NCBI GenBank assembly: GCA_024274915.1
Contig: JAJSAC010000047.1
Location: 1-43,389 of the forward strand
Direction: 5' to 3'
DNA from: Thermodesulfobacteriota bacterium
GTDB taxonomy: Bacteria > Thermosulfidibacterota > Thermosulfidibacteria > Thermosulfidibacterales > B14-G1
DNA length: 43,389 nucleotides
Shown here: one piece after another, positions 34,645 through 43,389 of the stretch
Layout of the letters: each line of letters starts with the position of its first letter
How positions within the stretch are numbered: the stretch's first letter is position 1
Notes under the pieces: generated by a model
Database searches by the model: none
Told to the model about the DNA's origin: nothing
What the model saw: the letters and a program-made list of their open reading frames with translations, nothing else
Position numbers and translations under genes: made by a program

Positions 34645-35016
34645 ATGTCGAAGAAGGTGTTTTACGGGATTTTTGCTTCGCTTATGGTTCTTCTGGCGGT
34701 CTCTCCTGCCATGGCCCAGGAAGCGGCGGCTAGTTTGGAGCTGAAGTTGGCGGCTTTTGGCATGCTTAGATACGCTGCTATAGCTGCCGGTTTTGGCCTC
34801 GGTTTTGCAGCTGGTCTCTGCGGTATTGGTCAGGGTCTCAGCGTGAAGAGTGCCATGGAAGGTATTGCTAGAAATCCTGAGGCCTCTGGTAAGATCACCG
34901 TGGGCATGATCATCGGTTTGGCCATGATCGAGGCACTTACCATTTATTCCTTGGTTGTGGCTCTTATCATTTTGTTTGCCGATCCATTCAAGGCAGTACA
35001 CATCCTTTTGGGATAA
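34645..35016 (+). CDS. atpE: AtpE, ATP synthase Fo subunit c
   Basis: This is a two-helix c subunit of 123 residues. Helix 1 carries [24 protein letters not shown]. Helix 2 carries [21 protein letters not shown], with the ion-carrying Glu in an EALTIY context like that of cyanobacterial and chloroplast H+ rings. The Ser of sodium-type rings is Ala here, so proton coupling is favoured. A hydrophobic leader ending AMAQEAAAS precedes helix 1 and looks like a signal peptide, making the precursor longer than usual (about 80). ATG at 34645 has AAGGGGGG upstream; a frame start at 34594 is open but lacks a site. Confidence 0.95.
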   Translation: MSKKVFYGIFASLMVLLAVSPAMAQEAAASLELKLAAFGMLRYAAIAAGFGLGFAAGLCGIGQGLSVKSAMEGIARNPEASGKITVGMIIGLAMIEALTIYSLVVALIILFADPFKAVHILLG

Positions 35017-35035
35017 TCTTCAAAATTTAGTTCTT

Positions 35036-35079
35036 GAATAGAAAGGGGGATTGACATCCCCCTTTCTATTCATTACTTT
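35036..35079 (+). terminator. strong intrinsic terminator of the atp operon
   Basis: A perfect 16-bp stem (GAATAGAAAGGGGGAT pairing with 35056-35071) with a 4-base TGAC loop follows the atpE stop by 19 bp. A short T-rich tail (TTACTTTTT) comes after it. The loop and 3' arm also contain the -35 element proposed for rex. Confidence 0.85.
35051..35079 (+). promoter_or_regulatory. candidate rex promoter embedded in the atp terminator hairpin
   Basis: A consensus TTGACA (35051-35056) lies across the hairpin loop, followed by a 17-base spacer and TACTTT (35074-35079). Transcription would start within the putative Rex operator. The -10 is weak. Confidence 0.4.
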
Positions 35080-35080
35080 T

Positions 35081-35096
35081 TGTGAAAGTTACCACA
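35081..35096. promoter_or_regulatory. rex: putative Rex operator upstream of rex
   Basis: TGTGAAAGTTACCACA has the TGTG-N8-CACA layout of Rex (ROP) sites and begins 29 bases before the rex start codon. The left inner half (GAA) matches the consensus; the right half does not have the mirrored TTC. Autoregulation of rex by its product in response to NADH/NAD+ is common in this family. Confidence 0.55.
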
Positions 35097-35109
35097 TAGG
35101 GGGATGTTC

Positions 35110-35742
35110 ATGCGGAGATTCAAGATTCCTGAGGTGACCGTTGGGAGGCTTTCCCTCTACTTGCGTTGTCTCAATGAGCTGGAGGAGGAGGGAATAGAGG
35201 TAGTCTCATCGGCGGAGTTGGGGAGGCGTTGCGGTGTGAACCCAGCCCAGATCAGGAAGGATCTGGCCTATTTTGGAGAGTTCGGCACCAGGGGCGTGGG
35301 CTATTATGTGAAAGAGCTGAAGGAAGATATCAAGCGGGTTATGGGCCTCAATAAAACCTGGGAAGTGGCCCTGGTGGGGGTGGGCAATTTGGGAACGGCT
35401 CTCCTGCGCTACAAAGGTTTTCAGCGGCATGGTTTCAAACTTTCGGTGGCTTTTGATCATCAACCGGAGGGGAAGGACGTTCCTGAGGGATGCGAGATCT
35501 ATCACTCCTCGGAGATGGAGCGGGTAATCAAGGAGAGGGGCATAAAGCTGGCCGTCATCACTGTTCACTACTCCCAGGCCCAGGATGTGGCTGAGAAACT
35601 GGCCAGGGCGGGTATCAAAGGGATTCTCAACTTCGCCCCTGTCAGGATTCACCTTTCCAAAGGGGTGGTGGTCCGCAATGTGGATATGGGCACGGAGCTG
35701 GAGATCCTCACCTTTTATCTCACCATGAAGGGTGCCAGATGA
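35110..35742 (+). CDS. rex: Rex, redox-sensing transcriptional repressor
   Basis: The 210-residue protein has an N-terminal winged helix ([37 protein letters not shown], about 42-62) and a C-terminal Rossmann domain with [12 protein letters not shown] (about 87-98). Rex binds DNA when NAD+ is high and leaves it when NADH rises, controlling fermentative and respiratory genes. ATG at 35110 is six bases after AGGGGG; ATG at 35104 is too close to that site. It follows the atp operon terminator and has its own putative promoter and operator. Confidence 0.95.
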   Translation: MRRFKIPEVTVGRLSLYLRCLNELEEEGIEVVSSAELGRRCGVNPAQIRKDLAYFGEFGTRGVGYYVKELKEDIKRVMGLNKTWEVALVGVGNLGTALLRYKGFQRHGFKLSVAFDHQPEGKDVPEGCEIYHSSEMERVIKERGIKLAVITVHYSQAQDVAEKLARAGIKGILNFAPVRIHLSKGVVVRNVDMGTELEILTFYLTMKGAR

Positions 35743-35743
35743 G

Positions 35744-35780
35744 AGAAGGCCCCACCCCATGAGGTGAGGCCTTCTTTTTT
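35744..35780 (+). terminator. intrinsic terminator of rex
   Basis: GAAGGCC and GGCCTTC form the outer stem, CCACC/GGTG extends it imperfectly, and six T residues follow directly. It starts two bases after the rex stop. On the opposite strand it lacks a T-run. Confidence 0.8.
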
Positions 35781-35810
35781 ATTTTGTGGTCCAGGGCGCC
35801 TGGAGAAGTC

Positions 35811-36203
35811 CTAGCGTTTTCTCCACTGGAAGCCCTTACGGGCCTTGTGGCGACCATATTTCTTTCTTTCTACGATCCTCGCGTCTCTTGTACAGAGGCC
35901 AGCCTTCTTTAGAGTGGGTCTCAGGTTTATGTCGTAGGTGATGAGGGCCCTGGCGATGCCGTACCTCACTGCATCGGCCTGGCCTGAGACGCCACCACCC
36001 TTTACGTTCACTTTTATATCGAATTGCCCCTCGGTTCCCGTTAGTCTGAGGGGTTGAAAGACCAGGGCCCGGAGGGTTTCCCTGGGGAAATAGTTCTCCA
36101 GGGGTCTGTTGTTGATGGTGATCTCTCCCGTGCCCGGCTTCATCCACACCCGGGCTATGGCGCTCTTTCTTTTGCCTACACCGTGGTAGATCTCTATGGA
36201 CAT
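35811..36203 (-). CDS. rpsI: 30S ribosomal protein S9
   Basis: This 130-residue protein carries [17 protein letters not shown] at the N-terminus, [19 protein letters not shown] in the middle, and the basic tail [17 protein letters not shown] that reaches the P-site tRNA. Length and sequence are typical. It lies 12 bp after rplM, the usual pairing. Confidence 0.97.
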   Translation of the reverse strand: MSIEIYHGVGKRKSAIARVWMKPGTGEITINNRPLENYFPRETLRALVFQPLRLTGTEGQFDIKVNVKGGGVSGQADAVRYGIARALITYDINLRPTLKKAGLCTRDARIVERKKYGRHKARKGFQWRKR

Positions 36204-36215
36204 CTATCCTCCTCC

Positions 36216-36653
36216 TTAGATTTCCAGCTTGGCAGGTTTTTGGGCTTCGTGGGGGTGGCTTTCTCCTGGATAGATTTTCAGTTTCTTCAGGAGTCTGCGT
36301 CCCAGGTGGTTCTTGGGTAACATCCCTCTGACAGCGTGTCTGAGGATTTCCTCGGGCTTTTTCTCCAAGAGGTCTTTGGCTCTCCTCACTTTAAGCCCTC
36401 CGGGATAACCCGAGTGACGGTAATAGCACTTCTGCTCCCATTTTCTCCCTGTGAACCTCACCCGGGAAGCGTTTATAACTACCACAAAATCCCCCGTGTC
36501 CACATGGGGGGTGTAATGGGGCTTGTGCTTGCCCATGAGGATCATGGCGATTCTGCTGGCAAGGCGTCCCACCACCTTATCCTTGGCATCCACCACGTAC
36601 CACCGTCTCTCTATCTCCCCAGGCTTGGCCATGTAGGTCTTTGGTGTCCTCAT
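36216..36653 (-). CDS. rplM: 50S ribosomal protein L13
   Basis: This 145-residue protein carries [44 protein letters not shown] and [25 protein letters not shown] further upstream opens the frame, but ATG at 36653 with AGGAG seven bases upstream gives normal length. It is the first gene of the rplM-rpsI unit. Confidence 0.97.
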   Translation of the reverse strand: MRTPKTYMAKPGEIERRWYVVDAKDKVVGRLASRIAMILMGKHKPHYTPHVDTGDFVVVINASRVRFTGRKWEQKCYYRHSGYPGGLKVRRAKDLLEKKPEEILRHAVRGMLPKNHLGRRLLKKLKIYPGESHPHEAQKPAKLEI

Positions 36654-36690
36654 CTCTTGACTCCTCAAGTGTCATCATCAAAGCAGGGAG

Positions 36691-36719
36691 GATATATATA
36701 ATCGCCTCCACCCTGTCAA
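36691..36719 (-). promoter_or_regulatory. candidate sigma-70-type promoter for rplM-rpsI
   Basis: On the minus strand a consensus TTGACA (36719-36714) is followed by 17 bases and TATATC (36696-36691), within an alternating TA stretch. It lies 38 bp from the rplM start. Confidence 0.6.
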
Positions 36720-36731
36720 GGCCAGTAGCCA

Positions 36732-36760
36732 TTGACACTTGGGACGGGTGAGAATAAATT
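36732..36760 (+). promoter_or_regulatory. candidate sigma-70-type promoter for lepA, overlapped by an inverted repeat
   Basis: A consensus TTGACA (36732-36737), a 17-base spacer and TAAATT (36755-36760) precede the lepA start by 27 bp. GGGTGA (36746-36751) and TCACCC (36760-36765) form an inverted repeat that brackets the -10, a position suited to repression. Confidence 0.55.
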
Positions 36761-36787
36761 CACCCTCGTTTGAAGGAGGAGAGGTCT

Positions 36788-38587
36788 TTGATAGACATTG
36801 ATAGAATCCGTAACTTCTCCATTATAGCCCACATAGACCACGGCAAATCCACCCTGGCCGATCGCCTCTTGGAATTTACGGACGCAGTGCCCAGCTACAA
36901 GATGCGGGATCAGTTTCTAGACAGGATGGACCTGGAGAGGGAGCGGGGCATTACCATAAAGGCCCAAACGGTGCGATTGAAGTATAAGGCTCAGGATGGG
37001 GAAGAGTATGTCTTGAATCTCATAGACACCCCTGGCCATGTGGATTTCACCTATGAGGTGTCCAGAAGCCTGGCGGCTTGTGAAGGGGCACTCCTCCTGG
37101 TGGATGCCAGCCAGGGGGTGGAAGCCCAGACCATTGCCAATGTTTATCTGGCCATGGAAAACAATCTGGAAATTATTCCCGTCATCAACAAGATAGATCT
37201 CCCCAGTGCCGATCCAGATCGGGTTTTGCTGGAGATAGAAGAAGTGATCGGGCTGGACACTTCCCATGCTATTTTCACCAGTGCCAAACTGGGTACGGGC
37301 ACCCAGGAGGTGCTCGAGGCTATTGTGAAGAGGGTGCCTCCTCCCAAGGGTGACCCACATAGATCCTTAAAGGCCCTCATCTTCGACTCCTGGTTCGATT
37401 CCTACCGGGGTGTGGTGACCACCATAAGGGTGGTGGAGGGGATGTTGCGCAGGGGAATGGAAATTATCCTCATGTCCACGGGCAAGGCCTTTGAGGTGGA
37501 GGAGGTGGGTGTGTTTTTCCCTGATCTCCAGCCGATGGAGGAACTGGGTCCTGGAGAGGTGGGCTACCTCATGGCCAACATCAAGAACGTGAGGGACGCC
37601 CGGGTGGGAGATACCATCACCGATGCTAAACGTCCCGCCAAGAGGCCGTTGCCGGGTTTCAACCCTGCCAAGCCAATGGTCTTCTGTGGTTTTTACCCCT
37701 TGGATCCGGGGGAGTACGCCTTCCTCAAGGACGCCCTGGAGAAGCTGTGGCTCAACGATGCAGCCTTCAGCTTTGAGCCCGAAAGCTCCGCTGCCTTGGG
37801 TTACGGGTTCCGCTGTGGTTTTTTGGGAATGCTCCACATGGACATAGTGAAGGAGCGTTTGGAGAGGGAATTTGGCCTTCAATTGGTGGCTACGGCGCCC
37901 ACAGTGGTTTACAGGGTGGTGAAGACCAATGGGGAGGTTCTAATGGTAGATAACCCCGCCAGGCTTCCACCCCAAACGGAGACGGACAGGATTGAGGAGC
38001 CTTACGTCAGGGCCACCATTATCACTCCGTCTGAGTATCTGGGAGCCCTTCTCACCCTTCTGACCGATCGGCGGGGGGAACAGCAGGGTATGGAATATAT
38101 AGAAGGGGGAAGGGTGATGCTCCACTACCTTCTGCCCATGAATGAGATCCTCAGCGACTTCTACGATAAGCTCAAGTCCATCACCCGGGGCTATGCCTCC
38201 TTTGACTACGAACTGGCGGGGTATCGGAAGTCGGACTTGGCGAAGTTGGACATCCTTCTAAACGGCCAGCCTGTGGATGCCCTTTCGGTTATTGTCCATA
38301 GGGAAAAGGCTTACTACAAGGGAAGGGAGTTGGCCAGGAAGTTGAAGGAGCTTATCCCCAGGCAGCTCTTTGAGGTGGCTATCCAGGCGGCTATAGGCCG
38401 TAAAGTGATCGCAAGGGAGACGGTGAGGCCCTTGAGGAAGAACGTGACGGCCAAATGTTACGGCGGAGACATCACGCGGAAGAGAAAGCTCTTGGAGAGA
38501 CAGAGGGAAGGGAAAAAGCGGATGAAGCAGATAGGTAGGGTGGAAGTACCCCAGGAGGCCTTCCTGGCTGTGTTGAAGAGGGATTGA
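36788..38587 (+). CDS. lepA: LepA (EF4), ribosomal elongation factor 4
   Basis: This translational GTPase has 599 residues, the same as E. coli LepA. G1 is [19 protein letters not shown]2 lies around [15 protein letters not shown]3 is [10 protein letters not shown] and G4 is [12 protein letters not shown]. The C-terminus carries the LepA-specific [24 protein letters not shown] in part. The open frame begins at 36770, but that TTG lies before the AAGGAGGAG site. TTG at 36788 follows it by six bases and gives the canonical N-terminus ([18 protein letters not shown]). lepB follows directly, as in many bacteria. Confidence 0.97.
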   Translation: MIDIDRIRNFSIIAHIDHGKSTLADRLLEFTDAVPSYKMRDQFLDRMDLERERGITIKAQTVRLKYKAQDGEEYVLNLIDTPGHVDFTYEVSRSLAACEGALLLVDASQGVEAQTIANVYLAMENNLEIIPVINKIDLPSADPDRVLLEIEEVIGLDTSHAIFTSAKLGTGTQEVLEAIVKRVPPPKGDPHRSLKALIFDSWFDSYRGVVTTIRVVEGMLRRGMEIILMSTGKAFEVEEVGVFFPDLQPMEELGPGEVGYLMANIKNVRDARVGDTITDAKRPAKRPLPGFNPAKPMVFCGFYPLDPGEYAFLKDALEKLWLNDAAFSFEPESSAALGYGFRCGFLGMLHMDIVKERLEREFGLQLVATAPTVVYRVVKTNGEVLMVDNPARLPPQTETDRIEEPYVRATIITPSEYLGALLTLLTDRRGEQQGMEYIEGGRVMLHYLLPMNEILSDFYDKLKSITRGYASFDYELAGYRKSDLAKLDILLNGQPVDALSVIVHREKAYYKGRELARKLKELIPRQLFEVAIQAAIGRKVIARETVRPLRKNVTAKCYGGDITRKRKLLERQREGKKRMKQIGRVEVPQEAFLAVLKRD

Positions 38588-38589
38588 CC

Positions 38590-39201
38590 ATGGAAGAGAA
38601 GCTCATAAAAGAGACACCCACTTTTTGGTCCAAGGTTTGGGAATATGCCAAGTCCATCCTTATAGCGCTATTTATCGCTCTTTTGATAAGGACCTTCATA
38701 GTCCAGGCTTTTCGTATCCCTTCGGGTTCCATGATTCCCACCCTCCTTGTGGGAGACCATATCCTGGTGAACAAGCTGGCCTATCGTTTTGGCGAGCCTC
38801 ATAGGCTGGACGTGGTGGTTTTCAGGTTTCCCCTTGACCACAAGAAGGATTACATAAAGCGGGTGGTCGGTCTGCCTGGAGATCGCTTGAAGATTGTGAA
38901 CAAGGTGGTCTTCATCAACGGCAGACCTTTGAAGGAGCCTTATGTTCAGCATACCGATCCCAGGATAATTCCCCGGGGCGTTCAACCTCGAGACAACTAC
39001 GGGCCGGTGGTGGTGCCGCCCGGCCACTACTTCGTTATGGGGGATAACCGGGACAGCAGCTATGATAGCCGCTTCTGGGGGTTTGTTTCCCGCAAGGCCC
39101 TCATAGGGAAGGCTCTCATCATCTATTTCTCCTGGAACCCCCATGGAGCCAATCCCCTTCGCTGGGTGAGGTGGAAGAGGATGGGCAAGATCATTCATTA
39201 G
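38590..39201 (+). CDS. lepB: signal peptidase I
   Basis: The 203-residue protein has one N-terminal membrane helix (SILIALFIALLIRTFIV), then FRIPSGSMIPTL with the nucleophile Ser47. DYIKRVVGLPGD carries the general-base Lys90, and VMGDNRDSSYDSRFWG is box E. It removes signal peptides at the outer face of the inner membrane. ATG at 38590 is two bases after the lepA stop; a TTG at 38584 is less likely. Confidence 0.96.
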   Translation: MEEKLIKETPTFWSKVWEYAKSILIALFIALLIRTFIVQAFRIPSGSMIPTLLVGDHILVNKLAYRFGEPHRLDVVVFRFPLDHKKDYIKRVVGLPGDRLKIVNKVVFINGRPLKEPYVQHTDPRIIPRGVQPRDNYGPVVVPPGHYFVMGDNRDSSYDSRFWGFVSRKALIGKALIIYFSWNPHGANPLRWVRWKRMGKIIH

Positions 39202-39211
39202 GCGGGCCTTG

Positions 39212-39976
39212 ATGGATCTCAAGGGTAAAAGGGTGGTGGTGACCAGGGCAAGGAACCAGGCAGGGGAGATGCTGGCACTGCTCCGGGAAAGGGGGGCTTC
39301 GCCCATACTCTTCCCCACCATAGAGCTGATGCCCCCTGAGGACTGGGGACCGGTGGACGCTGCCCTGGATGGGATAGGTGCCTATCAGTGGGTGGTATTT
39401 ACCAGTGCCAACGGGGTGAGGTTCTTCTCTGGCAGGGCCCGGGTCTTGGGTCTGGATCTGAAGAGCTTGTTGGTGAATAAAGAGGTGTGTGCCATAGGAC
39501 CTGCCACGGCCCGGGCCTTGGAGAGGGAAGGAGTGTTCCCTTCCCTGGTACCTTCCCGATTCGTGGCGGAGGAAGTGCTGAAGGCCCTGAAGGACAGGGG
39601 GGTGGATGGTAAGAGGGTCCTCATCCCCCGGGCCCAGATTGCAAGGGATATCCTTCCTCGGGGATTGGAAGAGGCCGGTGCCAGGGTGGATGTGGTGGTG
39701 GTTTACCGTACCGTGGTGCCCCAGGTGGACCCTACCCTCAGGGAAGAGGTCTTGAAGGCCGACATCCTCACCTTCACCAGTCCCAGCACTGCCCAGAACT
39801 TCCTGAAGGTGATGGGCAGGGATCTCCCTCCGGGGTTCTGGAAAGGGAAGGTGGTGGCTTCCATTGGACCTGTCACTACCAGGGCCCTGAAGGACCTGGG
39901 GGTTGTGGTAGATCTGGAGGCCGGGGAGTACACCGTTAGAGGCCTTATCAAAGCCTTGGAAGATTTTCAGCCCTAG
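39212..39976 (+). CDS. hemD: uroporphyrinogen-III synthase
   Basis: This 254-residue two-lobed protein carries [76 protein letters not shown] and [17 protein letters not shown]. These are conserved HemD blocks although the family varies widely. It cyclises hydroxymethylbilane with inversion of ring D. It is separated from hemL by about 6 kb and follows lepB by about 10 bp; it converges with coaD, with a 4-bp overlap of stop codons. Confidence 0.9.
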   Translation: MDLKGKRVVVTRARNQAGEMLALLRERGASPILFPTIELMPPEDWGPVDAALDGIGAYQWVVFTSANGVRFFSGRARVLGLDLKSLLVNKEVCAIGPATARALEREGVFPSLVPSRFVAEEVLKALKDRGVDGKRVLIPRAQIARDILPRGLEEAGARVDVVVVYRTVVPQVDPTLREEVLKADILTFTSPSTAQNFLKVMGRDLPPGFWKGKVVASIGPVTTRALKDLGVVVDLEAGEYTVRGLIKALEDFQP

Positions 39977-40479
39977 TCGGTTTTGCCCGGGTTGCCAAAT
40001 TTCTCCCGGAGTTTCCTTGCAACGGGTGGTGTCACCAAGCAGTCAATGTCTCCTCCATAGTAGGCGATCTCTTTGACGATGCGGGAGCTGAGATAGGTGT
40101 ACTGCTCGCTGGGCATCATAAAGAGGGTTTCCACTGAGTCTTCCAATTTTCTGTTCATAAGGGCCATTTGGAACTCGTATTCAAAGTCCGATACCGCTCG
40201 CAATCCCCTCACTATAGCGGTGGCCCCCTTGCTTTTGGCATAGGAGATGAGGAGGGACGAGAAGGTTTCTACTTCGACGTTGGGTAAGTCGAGGGGGGCT
40301 AGGGACTCCCGGATCATTTCTGTTCTTTCTTCCAGGCTAAAGATGGGGTGTTTCCCGGGGTTGTGGGCTACGGCCACAATGAGCCGGTGAAAGATTTTGG
40401 ATGCCCTTTGGATTATATCTATATGTCCCCTGGTGATGGGATCGAAGGTGCCAGGGTAGATGGCCGTTTTCTCTTCCAT
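39973..40479 (-). CDS. coaD: pantetheine-phosphate adenylyltransferase
   Basis: The 168-residue nucleotidyltransferase has [18 protein letters not shown] with the TxGH motif (His19) and [12 protein letters not shown], the SSxxVKE motif. It makes dephospho-CoA from 4'-phosphopantetheine and ATP. The ATG directly follows the rsmD stop, with GGGGGAGG upstream inside rsmD. Confidence 0.97.
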   Translation of the reverse strand: MEEKTAIYPGTFDPITRGHIDIIQRASKIFHRLIVAVAHNPGKHPIFSLEERTEMIRESLAPLDLPNVEVETFSSLLISYAKSKGATAIVRGLRAVSDFEYEFQMALMNRKLEDSVETLFMMPSEQYTYLSSRIVKEIAYYGGDIDCLVTPPVARKLREKFGNPGKTD

Positions 40480-41022
40480 TTATTCCTCCCCCGTAACCAG
40501 TGTGAGAAGGTGTTCTCCAACCTCCCTCCCTTTTATAGAAAAGCCGGGAGGTAGGGCAAGGGAAAAGGCCTTTGAATGCTGGATGACCAGGGTTCCCCCC
40601 TTTTCCACTAGGGGAAGGTAAAGGGAGAGTAGCTTTTGATAGTCTTGGAAGGTGTAGGGTGGATCGGCAAAGATGATACCAAAGGGGCCCAGTGGAACCA
40701 ACTTTTGGGCTATTCTCATGGCGTCTCCCTGGAGGATGCGCACCCTGTCCTGGTAGCCTAGCAGAGAGACGTTTTCTCTGATGATGCGGACCATGCTTTC
40801 CTTCCTTTCCACCAGGACGGCTTTGGACGCTCCTCGGCTTAGGGCTTCCAGGGCCACTATCCCGGTGCCTGCAAAGAGATCCAGGAAGGACGTTCCCTGC
40901 ACTTCTCTCTGGAGGAGGTCAAAGAGGACTTGGCGGATGCGCCCCAGAGTGGGTCTGGTCTCCTGTCCCCGGGGGGCTTTCAGTTTTCGGCCTTTGGCCT
41001 CACCCCCGATGATGCGAATCAC
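40480..41022 (-). CDS. rsmD: 16S rRNA (guanine-N2)-methyltransferase RsmD
   Basis: This 180-residue enzyme methylates G966 of 16S rRNA. It begins [18 protein letters not shown] with [16 protein letters not shown], carries the SAM motif [21 protein letters not shown] and the catalytic motif [10 protein letters not shown]. The GTG start overlaps the hfq stop by 4 bp. The pairing with coaD is widely conserved. Confidence 0.95.
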   Translation of the reverse strand: MIRIIGGEAKGRKLKAPRGQETRPTLGRIRQVLFDLLQREVQGTSFLDLFAGTGIVALEALSRGASKAVLVERKESMVRIIRENVSLLGYQDRVRILQGDAMRIAQKLVPLGPFGIIFADPPYTFQDYQKLLSLYLPLVEKGGTLVIQHSKAFSLALPPGFSIKGREVGEHLLTLVTGEE

Positions 41023-41276
41023 GGTATAAGGCTCTTCTCTGCGGCTTCGGGGGTGAAGTTGATCACCTCTTGGGGTCTGACAGGTGAGATACTGGAAATG
41101 GCGTGTTTAAAGACCAGCTGCTGTCCCATGTCGCTGGTGAGGATGACGGTGAAGTTGTCAAAGCCCCCAATCCGTCCGTTGAGCTTCACTCCGTTGACCA
41201 GGTAGACATAGACTGGCGTCCGAGACTTCCGGAGCTGGTTCAGGAATGCGTCCTGGAGGTTGAGTTTCCCTTTCAT
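41019..41276 (-). CDS. hfq: Hfq RNA chaperone
   Basis: This 85-residue protein carries [20 protein letters not shown], the Sm1 motif [20 protein letters not shown] and the Sm2 motif [13 protein letters not shown]. The hexamer pairs small RNAs with mRNAs. It lies 33 bp after miaA, the common order. It has only a short C-terminal tail, so no long disordered extension as in Enterobacteria. Its stop overlaps the rsmD start. Confidence 0.96.
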   Translation of the reverse strand: MKGKLNLQDAFLNQLRKSRTPVYVYLVNGVKLNGRIGGFDNFTVILTSDMGQQLVFKHAISSISPVRPQEVINFTPEAAEKSLIP

Positions 41277-41309
41277 AAAATCTCCTCTTTTTGGCTTTAT
41301 TTACCACCA

Positions 41310-42221
41310 TTAGAGTTGGGCTTCAATCCAGTCTTCTACCATTTCAAGGATTTTGTGGGGGTGTGGTGGGAGCCACAGGAATCCCTCTTTTTTGAACCAT
41401 GTGATCTGTCTCTTGGCATAGTTTTTGGTTTTTCTCTGGATCTCTTTTATCATATCCTCTTTGGAGAGTTGGCCTTGGAGGTAGATGAGGGCTTCCCTGT
41501 AGCCTATGGCTTGAAGAGGTTTGATGGTGGGAGGATAACCCATTTCCAAAACCTTCTGGGTTTCTTCTACCACTCCTTTTTCCACCATCTTCACGGCCCT
41601 GGCATCTATTCTGGCGTAGAGTTCTTCTCTGGGGAGGTGTAGGGCTATCTTTAAAAATGAAGCCTCCAGCGGGGGCCTTCTGTCTCTCCATACCTGGTGG
41701 GGGGGACGCCCTGTGAGGCGGAAGATCTCCAGAGCCCTCACCAGTCTCACCTTGTCTCTGGGGTGGATGCGGGCGGCAGCCTGGGGATCTATCTCTTGGA
41801 GTCTGGCATGGAGGGTGCCGGGTTTGGTTTCCTCCTCTTCTAAGAGCCTTTTCCTGAGAGAGTAGTTTTTATCCACCATTGGTGGGAGCCCCTCCACAAG
41901 GGCCTTCATGTAGAAGCCTGTTCCTCCCACCACGATGGGAAGTTTTCCCCTGGACCACACTTCTTGTATCACCTGGCGTGCTGTTTGGGAGTACCTGTAG
42001 GCGTCAAACTCTTGGTCAGGGTCCAGGATGTCTATGAGGTGGTGGGGCACTCGGTTCCTTTCCTGGGGGGAAGGCTTGGCAGTTCCAATGTCCAGATGGC
42101 GATAGAAGAGGAGGGAATCGGCATTGATCACTTCTCCTGGTAAGACCTCAGCCACTTCTATGGCCAGGGCACTTTTGCCCGTGGCCGTGGGCCCTCCCAG
42201 AAGCAGTACCTTGCCCTTCAT
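41310..42221 (-). CDS. miaA: tRNA dimethylallyltransferase
   Basis: This 303-residue protein carries the P-loop GGPTATGKSALAIEVA, INADSLLFYRHLDIGTAKP, HHLIDILDP and VVGGTGFYMKALVEG. It adds dimethylallyl to A37 of tRNAs reading UNN codons. ATGs at 42263 and 42236 also open the frame, but ATG at 42221, with GGAGAGGA five bases upstream, fits the family start. It is the first gene of a miaA-hfq-rsmD-coaD string. Confidence 0.96.
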   Translation of the reverse strand: MKGKVLLLGGPTATGKSALAIEVAEVLPGEVINADSLLFYRHLDIGTAKPSPQERNRVPHHLIDILDPDQEFDAYRYSQTARQVIQEVWSRGKLPIVVGGTGFYMKALVEGLPPMVDKNYSLRKRLLEEEETKPGTLHARLQEIDPQAAARIHPRDKVRLVRALEIFRLTGRPPHQVWRDRRPPLEASFLKIALHLPREELYARIDARAVKMVEKGVVEETQKVLEMGYPPTIKPLQAIGYREALIYLQGQLSKEDMIKEIQRKTKNYAKRQITWFKKEGFLWLPPHPHKILEMVEDWIEAQL

Positions 42222-42358
42222 CTCGTTCCTCTCCATCGTTCGCAGTAAATGGGTTCTACCCATGAACTCATCACTCGTTTACCTATTTGTTGCCTGCTCA
42301 TTTCCCCTATGTTAAATCACATTGGGCCTCAATTTCCAGCATCCTAGGAGGAAAAGCA

Positions 42359-43389
42359 ATGGAGAAATACGACCCCGAGGCTGTAGAGCTCAAGTGGCAG
42401 AAATACTGGGAGGAGAGAGACCTATACCGGGTGAGGGAAGAGCCCGGCAGGGCCAAGTATTACTGCCTGGAGATGTTTCCCTATCCTTCGGGTAGGATCC
42501 ATATGGGCCATGTGCGCAACTACTCCATAGGGGATGTGGTGGCCCGTTTTATGTCCATGAGGGGCTACAATGTCCTCCATCCCATGGGGTGGGACGCCTT
42601 TGGCCTTCCCGCCGAGAACGCAGCCATTCAGCATGGCGTTCATCCTGCCAGGTGGACCTACGAAAATATCGAGTATATGAAAAGGCAGCTTAAGAGGCTG
42701 GGCTTCAGTTACGACTGGTCCCGGGAGCTGGCCACCTGTGACGAGGAGTACTACAAGTGGGAGCAGAAGGTCTTTATCCAGATGTTGGAGAAGGGCCTGG
42801 CCTATAGGAAGAAGTCTCATGTCAACTGGTGTGAGCATTGCCACACCGTGTTGGCCAACGAACAGGTGGAGGGAGGCTGTTGCTGGCGTTGTGGCAATGA
42901 AGTGGTGGAGAAGGAACTTGAGCAGTGGTTCTTCAAGACCACCCACTATGCAGAAGAGCTTTTAGAGGGTCTGGAGAAACTGAAGGGGCATTGGCCTGAG
43001 AGTGTTCTAACCATGCAGAAGAATTGGATAGGGCGCTCCGAAGGTGCCCTTATACGCTTTCCATTAGAGGCAGGAAAGGAACCCATGGAGGTCTTCACCA
43101 CCCGCCCTGACACGGTTTACGGTGTCACCTTCATGAGTGTGGCTCCCGAGTACCCTAGGTTGGAGGAGCTTGTGGAGGTAAGTCCCCATAAAGACCAGGT
43201 CCTGGCCTTTGTAGAGCGGGTGAAGAAACAGTCCCAGCGGGAACGTACTTTGGAGGAGACGGAAAAGGAGGGGATTTTCACTGGTTCCTATTGCATAAAC
43301 CCCTTCACTGGAGAGCGGGTCCCCGTCTATGTGGCCAATTTCGTTCTGGTGGAGTATGGAACGGGGGCTGTCATGGCAGTACCTGCCCA
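42359..43389 (+). CDS. leuS: leucyl-tRNA synthetase, N-terminal part (runs off the window)
   Basis: The first 343 codons of a class I aminoacyl-tRNA synthetase are present. HIGH appears as HMGH (48-51) in [21 protein letters not shown] zinc-type knuckle ([14 protein letters not shown] and CCWRCGNE, about 158-180) and the start of the CP1 editing domain with [11 protein letters not shown] follow. KMSKS lies beyond the window. ATG at 42359 has AGGAGG seven bases upstream. Nothing resembling a T-box or leucine attenuator is visible in the 137-bp leader. Confidence 0.97.
   Translation, partial: MEKYDPEAVELKWQKYWEERDLYRVREEPGRAKYYCLEMFPYPSGRIHMGHVRNYSIGDVVARFMSMRGYNVLHPMGWDAFGLPAENAAIQHGVHPARWTYENIEYMKRQLKRLGFSYDWSRELATCDEEYYKWEQKVFIQMLEKGLAYRKKSHVNWCEHCHTVLANEQVEGGCCWRCGNEVVEKELEQWFFKTTHYAEELLEGLEKLKGHWPESVLTMQKNWIGRSEGALIRFPLEAGKEPMEVFTTRPDTVYGVTFMSVAPEYPRLEELVEVSPHKDQVLAFVERVKKQSQRERTLEETEKEGIFTGSYCINPFTGERVPVYVANFVLVEYGTGAVMAVPA

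Noticed and set aside
34645-35016. Sodium-type ATP synthase c-ring
   Set aside because: The residue after the ion-site Glu is Ala, not Ser or Thr, and the context matches proton-type rings.
42222-42358. T-box or attenuator upstream of leuS
   Set aside because: No specifier-like stem, T-box sequence or terminator hairpin is visible in the 137-bp spacer.

Overview
The window comes from a Gram-negative bacterium. It encodes outer-membrane lipid transport (Mla), apolipoprotein N-acyltransferase, lipid A-type glycosyltransferases and an H+-type ATP synthase Fo sector. The separation of Fo genes from F1, the Rex regulator, the miaA-hfq pair, the frequent GTG/TTG starts and the heavy AGG/AGA arginine usage would fit an anaerobic, perhaps thermophilic, Desulfobacterota-like (former Deltaproteobacteria) genome. 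That placement is inference; no rRNA gene is present to settle it.

Layout. (1) 1-1.45 kb is insertion-sequence debris: the 3' end of an IS3-type transposase and its terminal repeat, then an IS256-type transposase broken by a frameshift. The IS256 end truncates a membrane-anchored dual-specificity phosphatase-like gene. (2) 1.4-12.3 kb is one long minus-strand gene string for cell-envelope glycan or lipid A modification. Read in transcription order it holds a 51-residue membrane protein, an ArnT-like glycosyltransferase, a PAP2 phosphatase, a second ArnT-like enzyme, a UPF0104/LPG-synthase-type membrane protein, a Gfo/Idh sugar oxidoreductase, a third ArnT-like enzyme, a DegT aminotransferase and an ArnC/DPM1-like GT2. 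After a 190-bp gap come a methyltransferase and the broken phosphatase. (3) 12.6-13.7 kb carries a membrane-anchored metallophosphoesterase on the plus strand. (4) 13.7-18.7 kb is an Mla operon (mlaE-F-D-A-C, minus strand) whose last gene is a fourth ArnT-like enzyme. (5) 18.9-23.9 kb holds hisF, lnt, an ArsR regulator, glyQ (without glyS) and a CNNM/CorC protein. (6) 23.9-28.1 kb is a YhaO/YhaN (SbcD/SbcC-like) nuclease pair. (7) 28.0-33.1 kb holds an isolated M17-aminopeptidase N-domain protein, a dGTPase-like HD hydrolase, a 2-glycerate kinase, a TIM-barrel amidohydrolase and hemL. (8) 33.3-35.8 kb holds atpZ (frameshifted in a T9 run), atpI, atpB, atpE and rex. (9) 35.8-43.4 kb is core housekeeping: rpsI/rplM, lepA-lepB-hemD, miaA-hfq-rsmD-coaD, and the start of leuS.

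How the genes work together. The most unusual part is the envelope island. A Gfo/Idh dehydrogenase and a DegT aminotransferase could make a 3-amino sugar nucleotide. The GT2 could load a sugar onto polyprenyl phosphate, the ArnT-like integral membrane enzymes could transfer polyprenyl-linked sugars to lipid A or another acceptor, and the PAP2 enzyme could recycle lipid phosphates. None of the canonical ArnA/ArnD genes is present, so this is not the standard aminoarabinose operon. One ArnT paralogue has lost motif residues that the other three keep. No wholly unknown machine is visible; the multi-ArnT island is the best candidate for an undescribed pathway.
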